Shown here piece by piece: positions 18,117 through 26,731 of a stretch of DNA of 64,000 nucleotides. The notes under the pieces were generated by a model. It did not search any database. It saw nothing but the letters and a program-made list of their open reading frames with translations, and was not told the DNA's origin. The stretch is from Victivallis lenta (GTDB lineage: Bacteria; Verrucomicrobiota; Lentisphaeria; Victivallales; Victivallaceae). The DNA lies in NCBI RefSeq assembly GCF_009695545.1, contig NZ_VUNS01000027.1:1-64000 (forward strand). Direction: 5' to 3'. The first letter of the stretch is position 1. Each line of letters starts with the position of its first letter. The translations under genes were made by a program, and so were the position numbers.

Positions 18117-20006
18117 CTACAGCCCCAGTTCAAGCTGGCCTTCGGGCGGTTCCTCCGGCTCCGGGGCGGCAGCGCCCTCGAGTTCGCGCAGGAAGCCGTC
18201 GAGGGAGACGATGCGGATTCCGAGTTTCGCGGCCTTTTTAAGCTTGCTGCTCGTGTCGTTCACATCCGCGGCGACCAGCAGCGAGAGGTGCGAATTCACA
18301 TCGTCCGCTGCGGCGTAGCCGTGCGCTTCGGCGAGTTTTTCGTAGTAACTGCGCTTCTCGGGCATTTTGCCGGTGAAGCAGACGGTCGGGCGCTCTTCCG
18401 GCTCCGGCGCAGCGTGAATGAGCTTTACTGCTCCGAGCAGTTCGTCGAGATACTCCGACTGGGCGGCCAGCTCGCGGACCAGTGCCTGGGCGCGTTCCGG
18501 GCCGATCCCCGGAATCGCGCTGAGCTCTTCCACATTCATCTTCCGCAGCCCCGCGAAGTCGGTATGCGCGAAGATCACCTTCGCGACGTTCGCGCCGATG
18601 TTCGGGATGTTCAGCGCCGCGAGCAGCTGGTAGTCGTTGACCACGCGCGCTTTCTGAATCTCTTCGATCAGGTTTGCGGCGGATTTTGCCGCGAATCCTT
18701 CGAGCTTCAGGATATCCATGACCTTGAGTTCGAACAGGTCGGCGAGATGCTTCACGCCGGAGTTCTCCATGAGTTTGCGCAGCGTCGGTTCTCCGAGCCG
18801 TTCGATGCCGAGGTTGCGGACCGCGGCCGCGAGGCGCTGCAGCTCGGTTTCGAAGCAGTCCGGATTCGGGCAGCAGAGCTCGGGGCCGCGCCGCACGAGC
18901 CCGGTTCCGCAGCACGGGCAGTTTTCGATGAGCGGCGAACGGCGCTCCGCGCCGGGCTCGGAGCTGACGATGTACGGAATCACGTCGCCGGCCCGTTCGA
19001 CCGTGACCGTGTCGCCGATTTCGATGCCGAGTTCGAGGATGTTCTGCACGTTGTGCAGCGTCGCGCGTTTGATCGTCGTCCCGGAGATTTCAACCGGTTC
19101 GAGATGCGCCACCGGGGTCAGGCAGTTCTTGCCGAAGCTCCATTCGACATCGAGCAGCTTCGTGGTGCGCCGGATGTTCGTGAATTTGTAGGCGATCTGT
19201 CCGCGCGGATGATGCGCCGTGCTGCCGAGCGAGGCTTCGTAGGCGGTGTCGGCGAGCTTCAGCACCACGCCGTCCTGCGGGTACGGCAGCGCCGCGAGCT
19301 CGGCAAGCAGCCCCTCCCACCGGTCCGCGAGTTCCGAAAGCCTGACCCGGAAGGAGACCATGTTGTAATCGACCAGCGTGATTTTCGCCTTCTGTGCGAT
19401 CATCTCGTCGATCTCCTTGAGCCCCATGATGCCGGCCACCGCGTTGCGGGAATTCTTGTAGGTGCCTCCGCCTTTTTTGTAAATATGGCTGTAAAGATTG
19501 CGGAAGTCGTCGTCGCGGATCACGAGTTCGCCGCGCACCGGCCGGTCGAGCGGCCCCCGGTAACCGGCCGTCTCAAGCTCGATGAGCGGCAGCTTGGCCG
19601 TGATGTTCTCCCCGAGTTCGCCGTCGCCGCGGGTCGAAAGAATCCGGCCGTCGTAACCGGCGGAAATGCCGTCGTACTTCGGCTCGACCAGCAGCGGTTC
19701 ATCCGGAGTACGCGCGTATTTGTCCGCCCATTTCAGAACCTCTTCGAGCGAGTACGCCTTGTCGAGCGACAGCATCGGATTTCTGTGGCGCACCTTGCCG
19801 CTGCCGGCGACCGCCGGGGCATAGACCCGGGTGAGGAGCTCATTCCCGGGGTCGAGTCCGGCGAGCGCCCGCATGAGTTCGTCGTAGCGCGCATCCGGAA
19901 TCTCTGGCTCCCCGAGTTCCCAGTAGCGGCGGTTATGATATTCGATCAGTGCAACGAGCTCGGGCAGCGTCAGCTTTCCGGCATCGAAATTCCGCGTATC
20001 CATCAT
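18117..20006 (-). CDS. ligA: NAD-dependent DNA ligase (divergent LigA)
   Basis: Seals nicks during replication and repair. A 629-residue protein with the whole LigA layout: Ia domain ('YHNRRYWELGEPEIPDARYD'), adenylation domain with Lys110 in 'EPKYDG', OB fold, a four-Cys zinc finger ('CPCCGTG', 'CCPNPDC'), helix-hairpin-helix repeats ('IPNIGANVA', 'IPGIGPERA') and a C-terminal BRCT domain. It is some 40 residues shorter than the common enzyme, and the nucleotide motif reads KYDG where K(L/I)DG is usual, so it may be a second, specialised ligase if another ligA exists. Start at 20006 after AAAGGAA. Confidence 0.85.
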   Translation of the reverse strand: MMDTRNFDAGKLTLPELVALIEYHNRRYWELGEPEIPDARYDELMRALAGLDPGNELLTRVYAPAVAGSGKVRHRNPMLSLDKAYSLEEVLKWADKYARTPDEPLLVEPKYDGISAGYDGRILSTRGDGELGENITAKLPLIELETAGYRGPLDRPVRGELVIRDDDFRNLYSHIYKKGGGTYKNSRNAVAGIMGLKEIDEMIAQKAKITLVDYNMVSFRVRLSELADRWEGLLAELAALPYPQDGVVLKLADTAYEASLGSTAHHPRGQIAYKFTNIRRTTKLLDVEWSFGKNCLTPVAHLEPVEISGTTIKRATLHNVQNILELGIEIGDTVTVERAGDVIPYIVSSEPGAERRSPLIENCPCCGTGLVRRGPELCCPNPDCFETELQRLAAAVRNLGIERLGEPTLRKLMENSGVKHLADLFELKVMDILKLEGFAAKSAANLIEEIQKARVVNDYQLLAALNIPNIGANVAKVIFAHTDFAGLRKMNVEELSAIPGIGPERAQALVRELAAQSEYLDELLGAVKLIHAAPEPEERPTVCFTGKMPEKRSYYEKLAEAHGYAAADDVNSHLSLLVAADVNDTSSKLKKAAKLGIRIVSLDGFLRELEGAAAPEPEEPPEGQLELGL

Positions 20007-20056
20007 GAACGGTTCCTTTTTTTCAAAAAATCATGAGTCCCAATATAACCATGATA

Positions 20057-20084
20057 TTGCAATTTTTCAAGGGTGTTGTATAGT
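20057..20084 (+). promoter_or_regulatory. Promoter of asd
   Basis: TTGCAA (20057-20062), 16 bases, TATAGT (20079-20084), 39 bases ahead of the ATG. Confidence 0.65.
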
Positions 20085-20123
20085 AATAAGATGTATGTGT
20101 CAATTCCCAAAGGAGGAAACAGT

Positions 20124-21128
20124 ATGGCGAACGGATTCAATGTTGCGGTCGCGGGTGCGACCGGTGCGGTCGGCGTCGAAATGGTCAAGACGCTCGAAAA
20201 GCGGAATTTCCCGGTGAAGAACCTCAAACTTCTGGCTTCCGCCCGTTCCGCCGGCAAGACGATGAAGTTCAAGGGCGAGGACGTGGTCATCGAGGAGATG
20301 ACGCACGACTCGTTCAAGGGCGTCGACATCGCGCTGTTCAGCGCGGGCGGCGACATCTCCCGCGAGTACCGGCCGTTCGTGGTCGAATCCGGCGCGGTCA
20401 TGATCGACAACTCGAGCGCGTTCCGCATGGACGACGACGTTCCGCTCGTTGTTCCCGAAGTCAACGCCGAGGATATCAAACTGCACAAGGGCGTGATTGC
20501 GAATCCGAACTGCACGACGGCGATCATGCTCGTCGCGGTCGCTCCGCTGCACCGTGCGAAGGGGCTCAGGCGCATCGTCGCGGCGACCTATCAGGCCGCC
20601 AGCGGCGCCGGCGCGAAAGGGATGCACGAGCTGATCGTGCAGGCCCGCGAGGTGCTCGACGGCAAGGCGGTCAATCCGGTTGCGTTCGCGCACCAGATCG
20701 CGTTCAACCTGATTCCGCACATCGATGCGTTCAAGGAGAACGGCTACACGAAGGAAGAGCTGAAGATGCTGAACGAGTCGCGCAAGATGCTGCACCTGCC
20801 GGAACTGCTGGTCTCCTGCACCTGCGTGCGGATTCCGGTGCTGCGCGCGCATTCCGAGGCGCTGAACCTTGAGTTCGAGAACGATATTACGCCGGAAGAG
20901 GCGCGCGCGATCATCGAGGCGGCTCCGGGCGTGCAGCTCGTGGACGACCCGGCCGACAAGCGCTATCCGATGCCGCTTGACGCGACCGAGAAGTACGATG
21001 TCCTCTGCGGACGCATCCGGCAGGACATCTCGCGCAACGACAAGCGCGGCCTCGACATTTTCGTGTCGGGTGATCAGGTGTTGAAGGGCGCCGCGCTGAA
21101 CGCGGTCCAGATCGCCGAACTTCTGTAA
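20124..21128 (+). CDS. asd: Aspartate-semialdehyde dehydrogenase
   Basis: Converts aspartyl phosphate to aspartate semialdehyde, the branch point to lysine/diaminopimelate, threonine and methionine. The protein has 334 residues. 'VAVAGATGAVGVEM' is the NADPH-binding glycine motif, and Cys130 in 'NPNCTTAIM' is the catalytic thiol. 'RIPVLRAHSEAL' carries the active-site histidine. The ATG at 20124 has AAAGGAGG 7 bases upstream. Monocistronic, with its own terminator. Confidence 0.97.
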   Translation: MANGFNVAVAGATGAVGVEMVKTLEKRNFPVKNLKLLASARSAGKTMKFKGEDVVIEEMTHDSFKGVDIALFSAGGDISREYRPFVVESGAVMIDNSSAFRMDDDVPLVVPEVNAEDIKLHKGVIANPNCTTAIMLVAVAPLHRAKGLRRIVAATYQAASGAGAKGMHELIVQAREVLDGKAVNPVAFAHQIAFNLIPHIDAFKENGYTKEELKMLNESRKMLHLPELLVSCTCVRIPVLRAHSEALNLEFENDITPEEARAIIEAAPGVQLVDDPADKRYPMPLDATEKYDVLCGRIRQDISRNDKRGLDIFVSGDQVLKGAALNAVQIAELL

Positions 21129-21144
21129 TAAGAAGCAGAGACGG

Positions 21145-21183
21145 AAACGGCGGAGGGCGCAGAGACGCTTTCCGCCGTTTTTT
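21145..21183 (+). terminator. Terminator of asd
   Basis: A 10-bp stem AAACGGCGGA / TCCGCCGTTT with a 16-base loop, followed by further T residues. Confidence 0.8.
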
Positions 21184-21210
21184 CGTATTCCGGCAGCGGG
21201 AGAATATATG

Positions 21211-21244
21211 AAAACACCCGTGAAACAGAAGTCTCACGGGTGTT
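21211..21244 (-). terminator. Terminator of the small basic protein gene
   Basis: An 11-bp perfect stem (21213-21223 with 21234-21244). On the minus strand the stem is followed by TTTT. It is convergent with the asd terminator. Confidence 0.75.
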
Positions 21245-21272
21245 CTGACGCTGCCGTCTGCCGGTCGAAACG

Positions 21273-21383
21273 TTATTTCTTCTTGGCCGCGGCGTTGATT
21301 GCGGCGCGAACCTTCTCTTTGCAACGTTCGATGTAGGCTTTCCGTCTGCGGCGTTTCTGGATCTTGTTAAGCTGCTGTCCCAT
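21273..21383 (-). CDS. 36-residue Lys/Arg-rich small basic protein
   Basis: The product begins 'MGQQLNKIQKRRRRKAYIER' and ends in 'AAAKKK'; 15 of 36 residues are Lys or Arg. CAGGAG lies 5 bases before the ATG, a promoter lies at 21430-21457, and a terminator follows, so it is a complete transcription unit. The composition and size suggest a nucleic-acid or ribosome-bound peptide, like the small basic proteins of related phyla, but no family is assigned. Confidence 0.75.
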   Translation of the reverse strand: MGQQLNKIQKRRRRKAYIERCKEKVRAAINAAAKKK

Positions 21384-21429
21384 TTCAACTCCTGAATAAT
21401 AAAGGGTTTCACTGTATTACGTCCTGCTA

Positions 21430-21457
21430 AATATAGTGCCTCAAGTGCAAAATTCAA
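21430..21457 (-). promoter_or_regulatory. Promoter of the small basic protein gene
   Basis: Minus strand: TTGAAT, 16 bases, TATATT, about 47 bases before the ATG at 21383. Confidence 0.55.
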
Positions 21458-21559
21458 ATAAATCTTGCGTTTTTCATTTCATTTTCCCGGAAAATGGTCT
21501 ATTTTATAGGGTAAACCGAAGTTGTACTGCGATCCTTTCGATGAAGGAGGAAGAAAGAT

Positions 21560-24500
21560 ATGAGCAAGTTTCCGGGGATTCTGTTTGCCGTGCTTCTGTT
21601 CGCGGCCTCGGTGCTGTACGGAGCGGTGACGCCGGAACAGCTGAAGGCGCAGTCCGCGCCGGTCACGGCGGAGAAGTATCCGAATGCGGACAGTGTGCTT
21701 CTGTTCGACTTTCAGAGCTCCGTCTACCAGGCGGACGGGACCGCGGTGGAGACGGACGACTTCTACCAGAAGGTGCTGACCGAAACCGGGCGGCGCGACA
21801 TGCGCGAGCTGACCTTCCGGTTCAATACGACTTACGAGGCGCTCGAGGTTCCTGTGCTCGAGGTGATCAAGCCGGACGGCAAGGTCGTGAAGATCGACGT
21901 CAGGGCCAACGGCCGCGTCGCGGTCGAGCCCTCCCAGATGGGGGCGAACATCTACGATCCGGCCAACAAGCTGCTGGCGGTGACGGTCCCGGAGCTGGAA
22001 ATCGGCGACATCATCCATGTCGTTTCGAAGGAGACGGTCAGGAAACCGCGGATTCCGGGCGTCTGGAGCAACATCTACGTTCTGCAGGCCGATGTGCCGT
22101 TCCTGCATTACGAAGTGAAGATCGACGGTCCCGAGTCGCATCCGCTGCAGGCGATCCGGCTCAAGGACGAGGTGAAGGGAAGCGTTAAATTCGCCGAAAC
22201 GAAAAAGGACGGGCGCATCCTTTACACCTGGACGGCCGAAAACGTTCCGCAGGTCGTCCCCGAGCCGGACATGCCGCCGCTCTACATGTGCGTGCAGCGG
22301 CTGCTGGTCAGCACGGCGAAAGACTGGCCCGAAATCTCGCAGTGGTACTACGGCGTCTGCCGCCCGCGGCTCGACGCGGTCACGCCGGAGATCAGGGCGA
22401 AGGTCGAGGAGCTGACGAAGGATGCCAAGACCCCCGATGCAAAGATCATGGCCCTCTTCCAGTTCGTTTCGCAGCAGATCCGCTACATGGGCATCACCGC
22501 CGAAACCGAGGCGCCCGGCTATGAGCCGCACGATGTGTCGCTGACCTTCAACCAGCGTTACGGCGTCTGCCGCGACAAGGCGGCGCTGCTGGTCTCGATG
22601 CTCGAACTGGCAGGACTCAAGGCGTACCCGGTGCTCTTCATGGCCGGATATCCGAAGGACGACGAGGTTCCGAACAACTATTTCAACCATGCGATCGTCG
22701 CGGTCGAGGATACGCCGGGGCATTATATCCTGATGGACCCGACTTACGAGACCACCGCCGAGCTGCTGCCGTCGACCATGGCCAACATGAGCTATCTCGT
22801 GGCCAGGCCGCAGGGGGATGTCCTGCGCCGTTCGCCTCTGGTGCCGACCGCGAACAACCTGCTCCGGATCAAAACCGAGGCGGCCATCGCGCCGGACGGG
22901 ACGCTGCAGGGACGCAGCGTGATTGATTTCCTCGGCGTCAACGACCAGATTTACCGCGATGCGTTTTCGCGCTGGCCGCTCGACTACCGCCGCCAGTTCT
23001 TCGCTGGCCGCCTGAAGCGGGCGATGGCGGGCGCCGAGCTTGAGACGCTGAAGATTTTCCCCGAAAACGTCCGCGACATGAGCCGGCCCCTCGCAGTGGA
23101 GATGACCTATCGGGTCGATGACTGCCTGCCGTCCGGCACGCCGGCGTATCTGCTTGAACTGCCGTGCTTCGGCACCGAATTCGGTGCGGCGAACTTCGTG
23201 CTCGGCTCGGTCGGGCTCAGGGAGCGCAGGTTTCCGATGCAGCTGTTTTCAACCTGCGGCGTGTCGGAGCAGTTCAAGCTGACGCTGCCCCCGACCTGCC
23301 GGATTCTCTCGCTGCCGCCGAAGGTCACGATCAATGCGCCCGGCATCATGAACTTCAACCGTGTGCTGAAGAGCGAAGGCTCCTCGCTGGTCGGCGACAA
23401 CTACTTTTCGATCGACACGGTCGAGCTTTCGCCGGACGGATACGGCGAGCTGAAGAAGGCTCTGGCGGAGATCGACGCCGTCGAACGGCAGCTGCCGGTG
23501 GCCGGTCCGGATTACGGCGGCGCGGCCGAAACGAAGGTCGCCGAAGCGTTTCCGGCGGCCGATTCGATTCTTCTCGACGCATCGGTGGAGGTCAGGCTCA
23601 AGGACGCATCGACCTGGACCCGGACCGACCGGAGCGTGCGCAAAATCCTGAATTATGCCGGCGTCAAAGATTATTCAGAGCTCAAAATCGCCTACAATCC
23701 GGTCTGGGAAAGCGTTGAAGTCAAGGCCACGGTGACCGCTCCGGACGGGACGGAGAAGGAGCTTTCCCCGGCCGAGATCAACGTCATGGACGCAGCCTGG
23801 GTTGCGGCCGCGCCGCGTTATCCGGCCGGCAAGCTGCTGGTGGCGAGCTTCCCCGGTGTGGTTCCGGGCTCGGTCGTCGACTCGACGGTGACGCGGAGCT
23901 GCAAAAACCAGTCTTTCTTCTCTCTGGCTGTGGTTTTCGCGGGAGATTTCCCGATTGTCGAAAAGAGCTTTTCGGTCGAATATCCGAAGGGGATGAGCTT
24001 CAAGCACTCGGCGACGCCGGACGGCGTGATCTTCCGCGAAGTGCTCGACAGCGACCGCGTCCGTTACTCCTGGAGTGCCGCGGATGTGCCGCAGCTGCCG
24101 TCCGAACCGGGCCGCCCGCCGCTCTGGATGTTCGCCCCGACTGTCGTGGTCTCCAGCGGTGACTACGCGGCGTTCGGCCGGAAGCTTTCGGCCGCGCTGA
24201 CGGAGAAGACCCGGAATGCGCCGAAAGCCGCCGAGCTCGCCCGCAAACTCGCGCCGGAAACCATGCGGATCGATGAGCGGATCAACGCGATCCGCACCTG
24301 GGTCGCCCGGCATATACGGCCTGCCGGTCCGGCGCTGAATGAACTGCCGTGGTCGGCCTTCACGCCCGCCGACGTCACGCTGCAGTCCGGTTACGGCGAT
24401 TCGGCGGACCGGGCGATCCTGCTCGGCGCGATGTTGAAGGCGGCCGGCGTCGACTACCGTTTCGTCGCGGCGACCGAGCTGGGCTACGCGGCTGCGGCGA

Positions 24501-25339
24501 CCCGCCCGCTCATGCGTGCGCCGCAGAACATCTTCACCAAGGTGCTGGTCTATCTGCCGGGTTTCGACAGCCATCTGAACGATACCGGCGAATACGCGTC
24601 GCTCGGATCGACCGCGTCGGAGGAGGCGATCGGGCTGTCGCTCGACACGGGGCGGCTCATGACCATCCGTCCGCGCCGGAAAGGGGAGAGCGCCACAAGC
24701 TGCGCCTACCGCATCCGGCTCCGCGCCGACGGTTCCGCGCAGATCGAGGCGAGCTGCAGCTATTTCGGGTTGCCCTACCAGTCGATGCACCGGAAATTCA
24801 AGGAGATGACTCCAGCGGAGAGCGACCAGTTCTTCGAATCGCTGGCCGCCGGAATTTCACAGGAGGCGCAGTACAAGGGCAAACCGGTCGCCGCATTCGA
24901 CGGTTATCCGGGCAAGCTCTATTTCACGCTCGAGGTGCCGCACTTTGCGATGGTGTCGGGCGATTATCTGCAGTTCTCGCTGCCGGGCTTTTCGGCGCTG
25001 TCGAATATGGTCAAGACCGCTTCGTCGACCCGTCGGACGCCGCTCTGGCGGAACGGCCCGGCGAAAACCGTGCTCGAATACCGGATCGAGATGCCGGGGA
25101 ACTTCGTCCCGGTCGGTCTCGGGCCGGAGCGGTTCGAGCTCGGCCGCCCCGGGACCGCCGCCTTCTACCGCCATGTGGAGGAGGCGTCCGGAACGATCAG
25201 CCTCGAATACGGCCTGACGCTGCCGGTCGAATCGGTGCCGCCGGTCGACTACGGCAGGCTGGTCGAACTCCAGAGGGAGCTTTCGAAGCTCTCCTCGTCG
25301 CGGATCATCCTCAAACAACAGCAGGGAGTCAAACCATGA
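21560..25339 (+). CDS. Exported double DUF3857-transglutaminase-like protein
   Basis: A 1259-residue protein with a signal peptide ('GILFAVLLFAASVLYGA'). It is an internal duplication. The first half (about 20-650) has a DUF3857 domain and a transglutaminase-like core with Cys337 ('YGVCRDKAALL'), His ('FNHAIVAV') and Asp ('LMDPTYE'). The second half repeats both domains from about residue 660, but the aligned cysteine is Ser948 ('YGDSADRAILL'). Papain-fold members act as proteases or amide transferases in the periplasm. The substrate is unknown. AGGAGGAAG precedes the ATG. It overlaps the MBL gene by 4 bases. Confidence 0.85.
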   Translation: MSKFPGILFAVLLFAASVLYGAVTPEQLKAQSAPVTAEKYPNADSVLLFDFQSSVYQADGTAVETDDFYQKVLTETGRRDMRELTFRFNTTYEALEVPVLEVIKPDGKVVKIDVRANGRVAVEPSQMGANIYDPANKLLAVTVPELEIGDIIHVVSKETVRKPRIPGVWSNIYVLQADVPFLHYEVKIDGPESHPLQAIRLKDEVKGSVKFAETKKDGRILYTWTAENVPQVVPEPDMPPLYMCVQRLLVSTAKDWPEISQWYYGVCRPRLDAVTPEIRAKVEELTKDAKTPDAKIMALFQFVSQQIRYMGITAETEAPGYEPHDVSLTFNQRYGVCRDKAALLVSMLELAGLKAYPVLFMAGYPKDDEVPNNYFNHAIVAVEDTPGHYILMDPTYETTAELLPSTMANMSYLVARPQGDVLRRSPLVPTANNLLRIKTEAAIAPDGTLQGRSVIDFLGVNDQIYRDAFSRWPLDYRRQFFAGRLKRAMAGAELETLKIFPENVRDMSRPLAVEMTYRVDDCLPSGTPAYLLELPCFGTEFGAANFVLGSVGLRERRFPMQLFSTCGVSEQFKLTLPPTCRILSLPPKVTINAPGIMNFNRVLKSEGSSLVGDNYFSIDTVELSPDGYGELKKALAEIDAVERQLPVAGPDYGGAAETKVAEAFPAADSILLDASVEVRLKDASTWTRTDRSVRKILNYAGVKDYSELKIAYNPVWESVEVKATVTAPDGTEKELSPAEINVMDAAWVAAAPRYPAGKLLVASFPGVVPGSVVDSTVTRSCKNQSFFSLAVVFAGDFPIVEKSFSVEYPKGMSFKHSATPDGVIFREVLDSDRVRYSWSAADVPQLPSEPGRPPLWMFAPTVVVSSGDYAAFGRKLSAALTEKTRNAPKAAELARKLAPETMRIDERINAIRTWVARHIRPAGPALNELPWSAFTPADVTLQSGYGDSADRAILLGAMLKAAGVDYRFVAATELGYAAAATRPLMRAPQNIFTKVLVYLPGFDSHLNDTGEYASLGSTASEEAIGLSLDTGRLMTIRPRRKGESATSCAYRIRLRADGSAQIEASCSYFGLPYQSMHRKFKEMTPAESDQFFESLAAGISQEAQYKGKPVAAFDGYPGKLYFTLEVPHFAMVSGDYLQFSLPGFSALSNMVKTASSTRRTPLWRNGPAKTVLEYRIEMPGNFVPVGLGPERFELGRPGTAAFYRHVEEASGTISLEYGLTLPVESVPPVDYGRLVELQRELSKLSSSRIILKQQQGVKP

Positions 25340-25965
25340 AGATCGCCACAGTCCCGACCGGACTGCTTGAAACCAACTGTTACCTGGTCCGGCCGGACGA
25401 CAGCCGGACGCTCTATGTCATCGACCCCGGCGCCGACGCCCGCGACATTGCGGACCGGGCGGCGGAATTCGATTACGACCGCGTCGCGGTCCTGCTGACC
25501 CATGCGCATGTGGACCATATCTCGGGGCTCGGGGAGCTCTGCCGGCTGCTGCGGCCGGCTTATGTTTACCTGCGCGGTCCGGACCAGGCGTTCTATGCGA
25601 GCCCGGAAAATTCCCTGCCGCCCTATCTGCCCGCCGCGAAGGATCTGCCGGCGGTGACCGGCAGCACGGAAGATTCCGATTTCAAAGTCATCCCGCTGCC
25701 GGGGCATACGCCGGGCGGCAGCGGTTTCCTGTTCCGGGGCGACCCTCCGGCGCTGTTCGTCGGGGATACGATCTTCGCCGGCAGCGTCGGCAGGACCGAT
25801 CTTCCCGGCGGCGATACCGCGACTCTGCTCGATTCGATCCGCACGCAGCTGCTGACGCTGCCGGACGAGGTCGAACTCTATCCGGGCCACGGTCCGGCGA
25901 CCACGGTCGGGCGGGAACGCAAAAACAATCCATACATACGGAATTCAAATTATGACCAATGGTGA
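25336..25965 (+). CDS. Metallo-beta-lactamase fold hydrolase (glyoxalase II-like)
   Basis: A 209-residue cytoplasmic protein. 'LTHAHVDHISG' is the metal-binding HxHxDH motif, 'LPGHTPGGSGF' supplies the next His, 'FVGDTIF' the bridging Asp and 'YPGHGPAT' the last His. It belongs to the short glyoxalase II-like thioesterase group. The start codon sits in an ATGA overlap with the upstream stop. Its 3' end overlaps pyrK by 14 bases. The link with pyrimidine synthesis is positional only. Confidence 0.85.
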   Translation: MKIATVPTGLLETNCYLVRPDDSRTLYVIDPGADARDIADRAAEFDYDRVAVLLTHAHVDHISGLGELCRLLRPAYVYLRGPDQAFYASPENSLPPYLPAAKDLPAVTGSTEDSDFKVIPLPGHTPGGSGFLFRGDPPALFVGDTIFAGSVGRTDLPGGDTATLLDSIRTQLLTLPDEVELYPGHGPATTVGRERKNNPYIRNSNYDQW

Positions 25966-26728
25966 AATCATTGAAAACCGGCGGTTGAAGGGGGACTACT
26001 TTCTGGTCCGCTTCTTCGCGCCGGAAATCAGCCGCAAGGCGCGGGCAGGGCAGTTCGTGCATGTCCGGATCAACCGCCACGGCGACCGCATTCTGCGCCG
26101 TCCGTTCAGCATCCACAACTGCGAGGGGGACGTTCTCAGCGTGGTCTACAAGGTCGTCGGCCACGGGACGCGGGAGCTTTCGGAGCTCGCGCCGGAAGCG
26201 GTCTGCGACCTCATGGGGCCGCTCGGCGTCGCTTTTACGGACCCGGCTCCGGGCGTCACTCCGGTGCTGGTCGCCGGCGGTTACGGCGCCGCGGCGACCT
26301 ATCTGCTGACGAAGCAGGCTCCGCAGCGCGGCATTTTCCTGCTCGGCGCGCGCGGCGAGGCGGACATCCTGCTGACCGACGAGTACCGGAAAGCCGGCTA
26401 TGACGTCCGTGTCGCGACCAACGACGGTTCGCTCGGCTATCGCGGTTTCGTGACCGGGCTTGTGGAACAGCTGCTCGACGAGCAGCCGGACGGGAATTTT
26501 TTCTTCTACGGCTGCGGGCCGCACCCGATGCTGATGGCGCTTGCGAAGCTGTTGCGGGAGAAGCGGCAGCCGGGCGAGCTCTCGATCGATCATCTGATGT
26601 GCTGCGGGGTCGGTGCCTGCTTCGCCTGCGTGGTGAAGATCAAGGCCGACACCCCGGAAGGCTGGACCTACGCGCGGGCCTGTGTCGACGGCCCCGTATT
26701 CAATCTCGACTCGGTATATGTGGAGTAA
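25952..26728 (+). CDS. pyrK: Dihydroorotate dehydrogenase electron transfer subunit
   Basis: A 258-residue FAD/[2Fe-2S] flavoprotein that passes electrons from PyrD to NAD+. It has a ferredoxin-reductase-type N-terminal FAD barrel ('RRPFSIHNCEGD'), a nucleotide-binding centre ('PVLVAGGYGAAATYLL') and C-terminal cluster ligands ('MCCGVGACFACVVKI', then 'CVDGPVF'). pyrD follows after 3 bases, so the PyrK2-PyrD2 complex is encoded as a unit. Confidence 0.93.
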   Translation: MTNGEIIENRRLKGDYFLVRFFAPEISRKARAGQFVHVRINRHGDRILRRPFSIHNCEGDVLSVVYKVVGHGTRELSELAPEAVCDLMGPLGVAFTDPAPGVTPVLVAGGYGAAATYLLTKQAPQRGIFLLGARGEADILLTDEYRKAGYDVRVATNDGSLGYRGFVTGLVEQLLDEQPDGNFFFYGCGPHPMLMALAKLLREKRQPGELSIDHLMCCGVGACFACVVKIKADTPEGWTYARACVDGPVFNLDSVYVE

Positions 26729-26731
26729 ACG

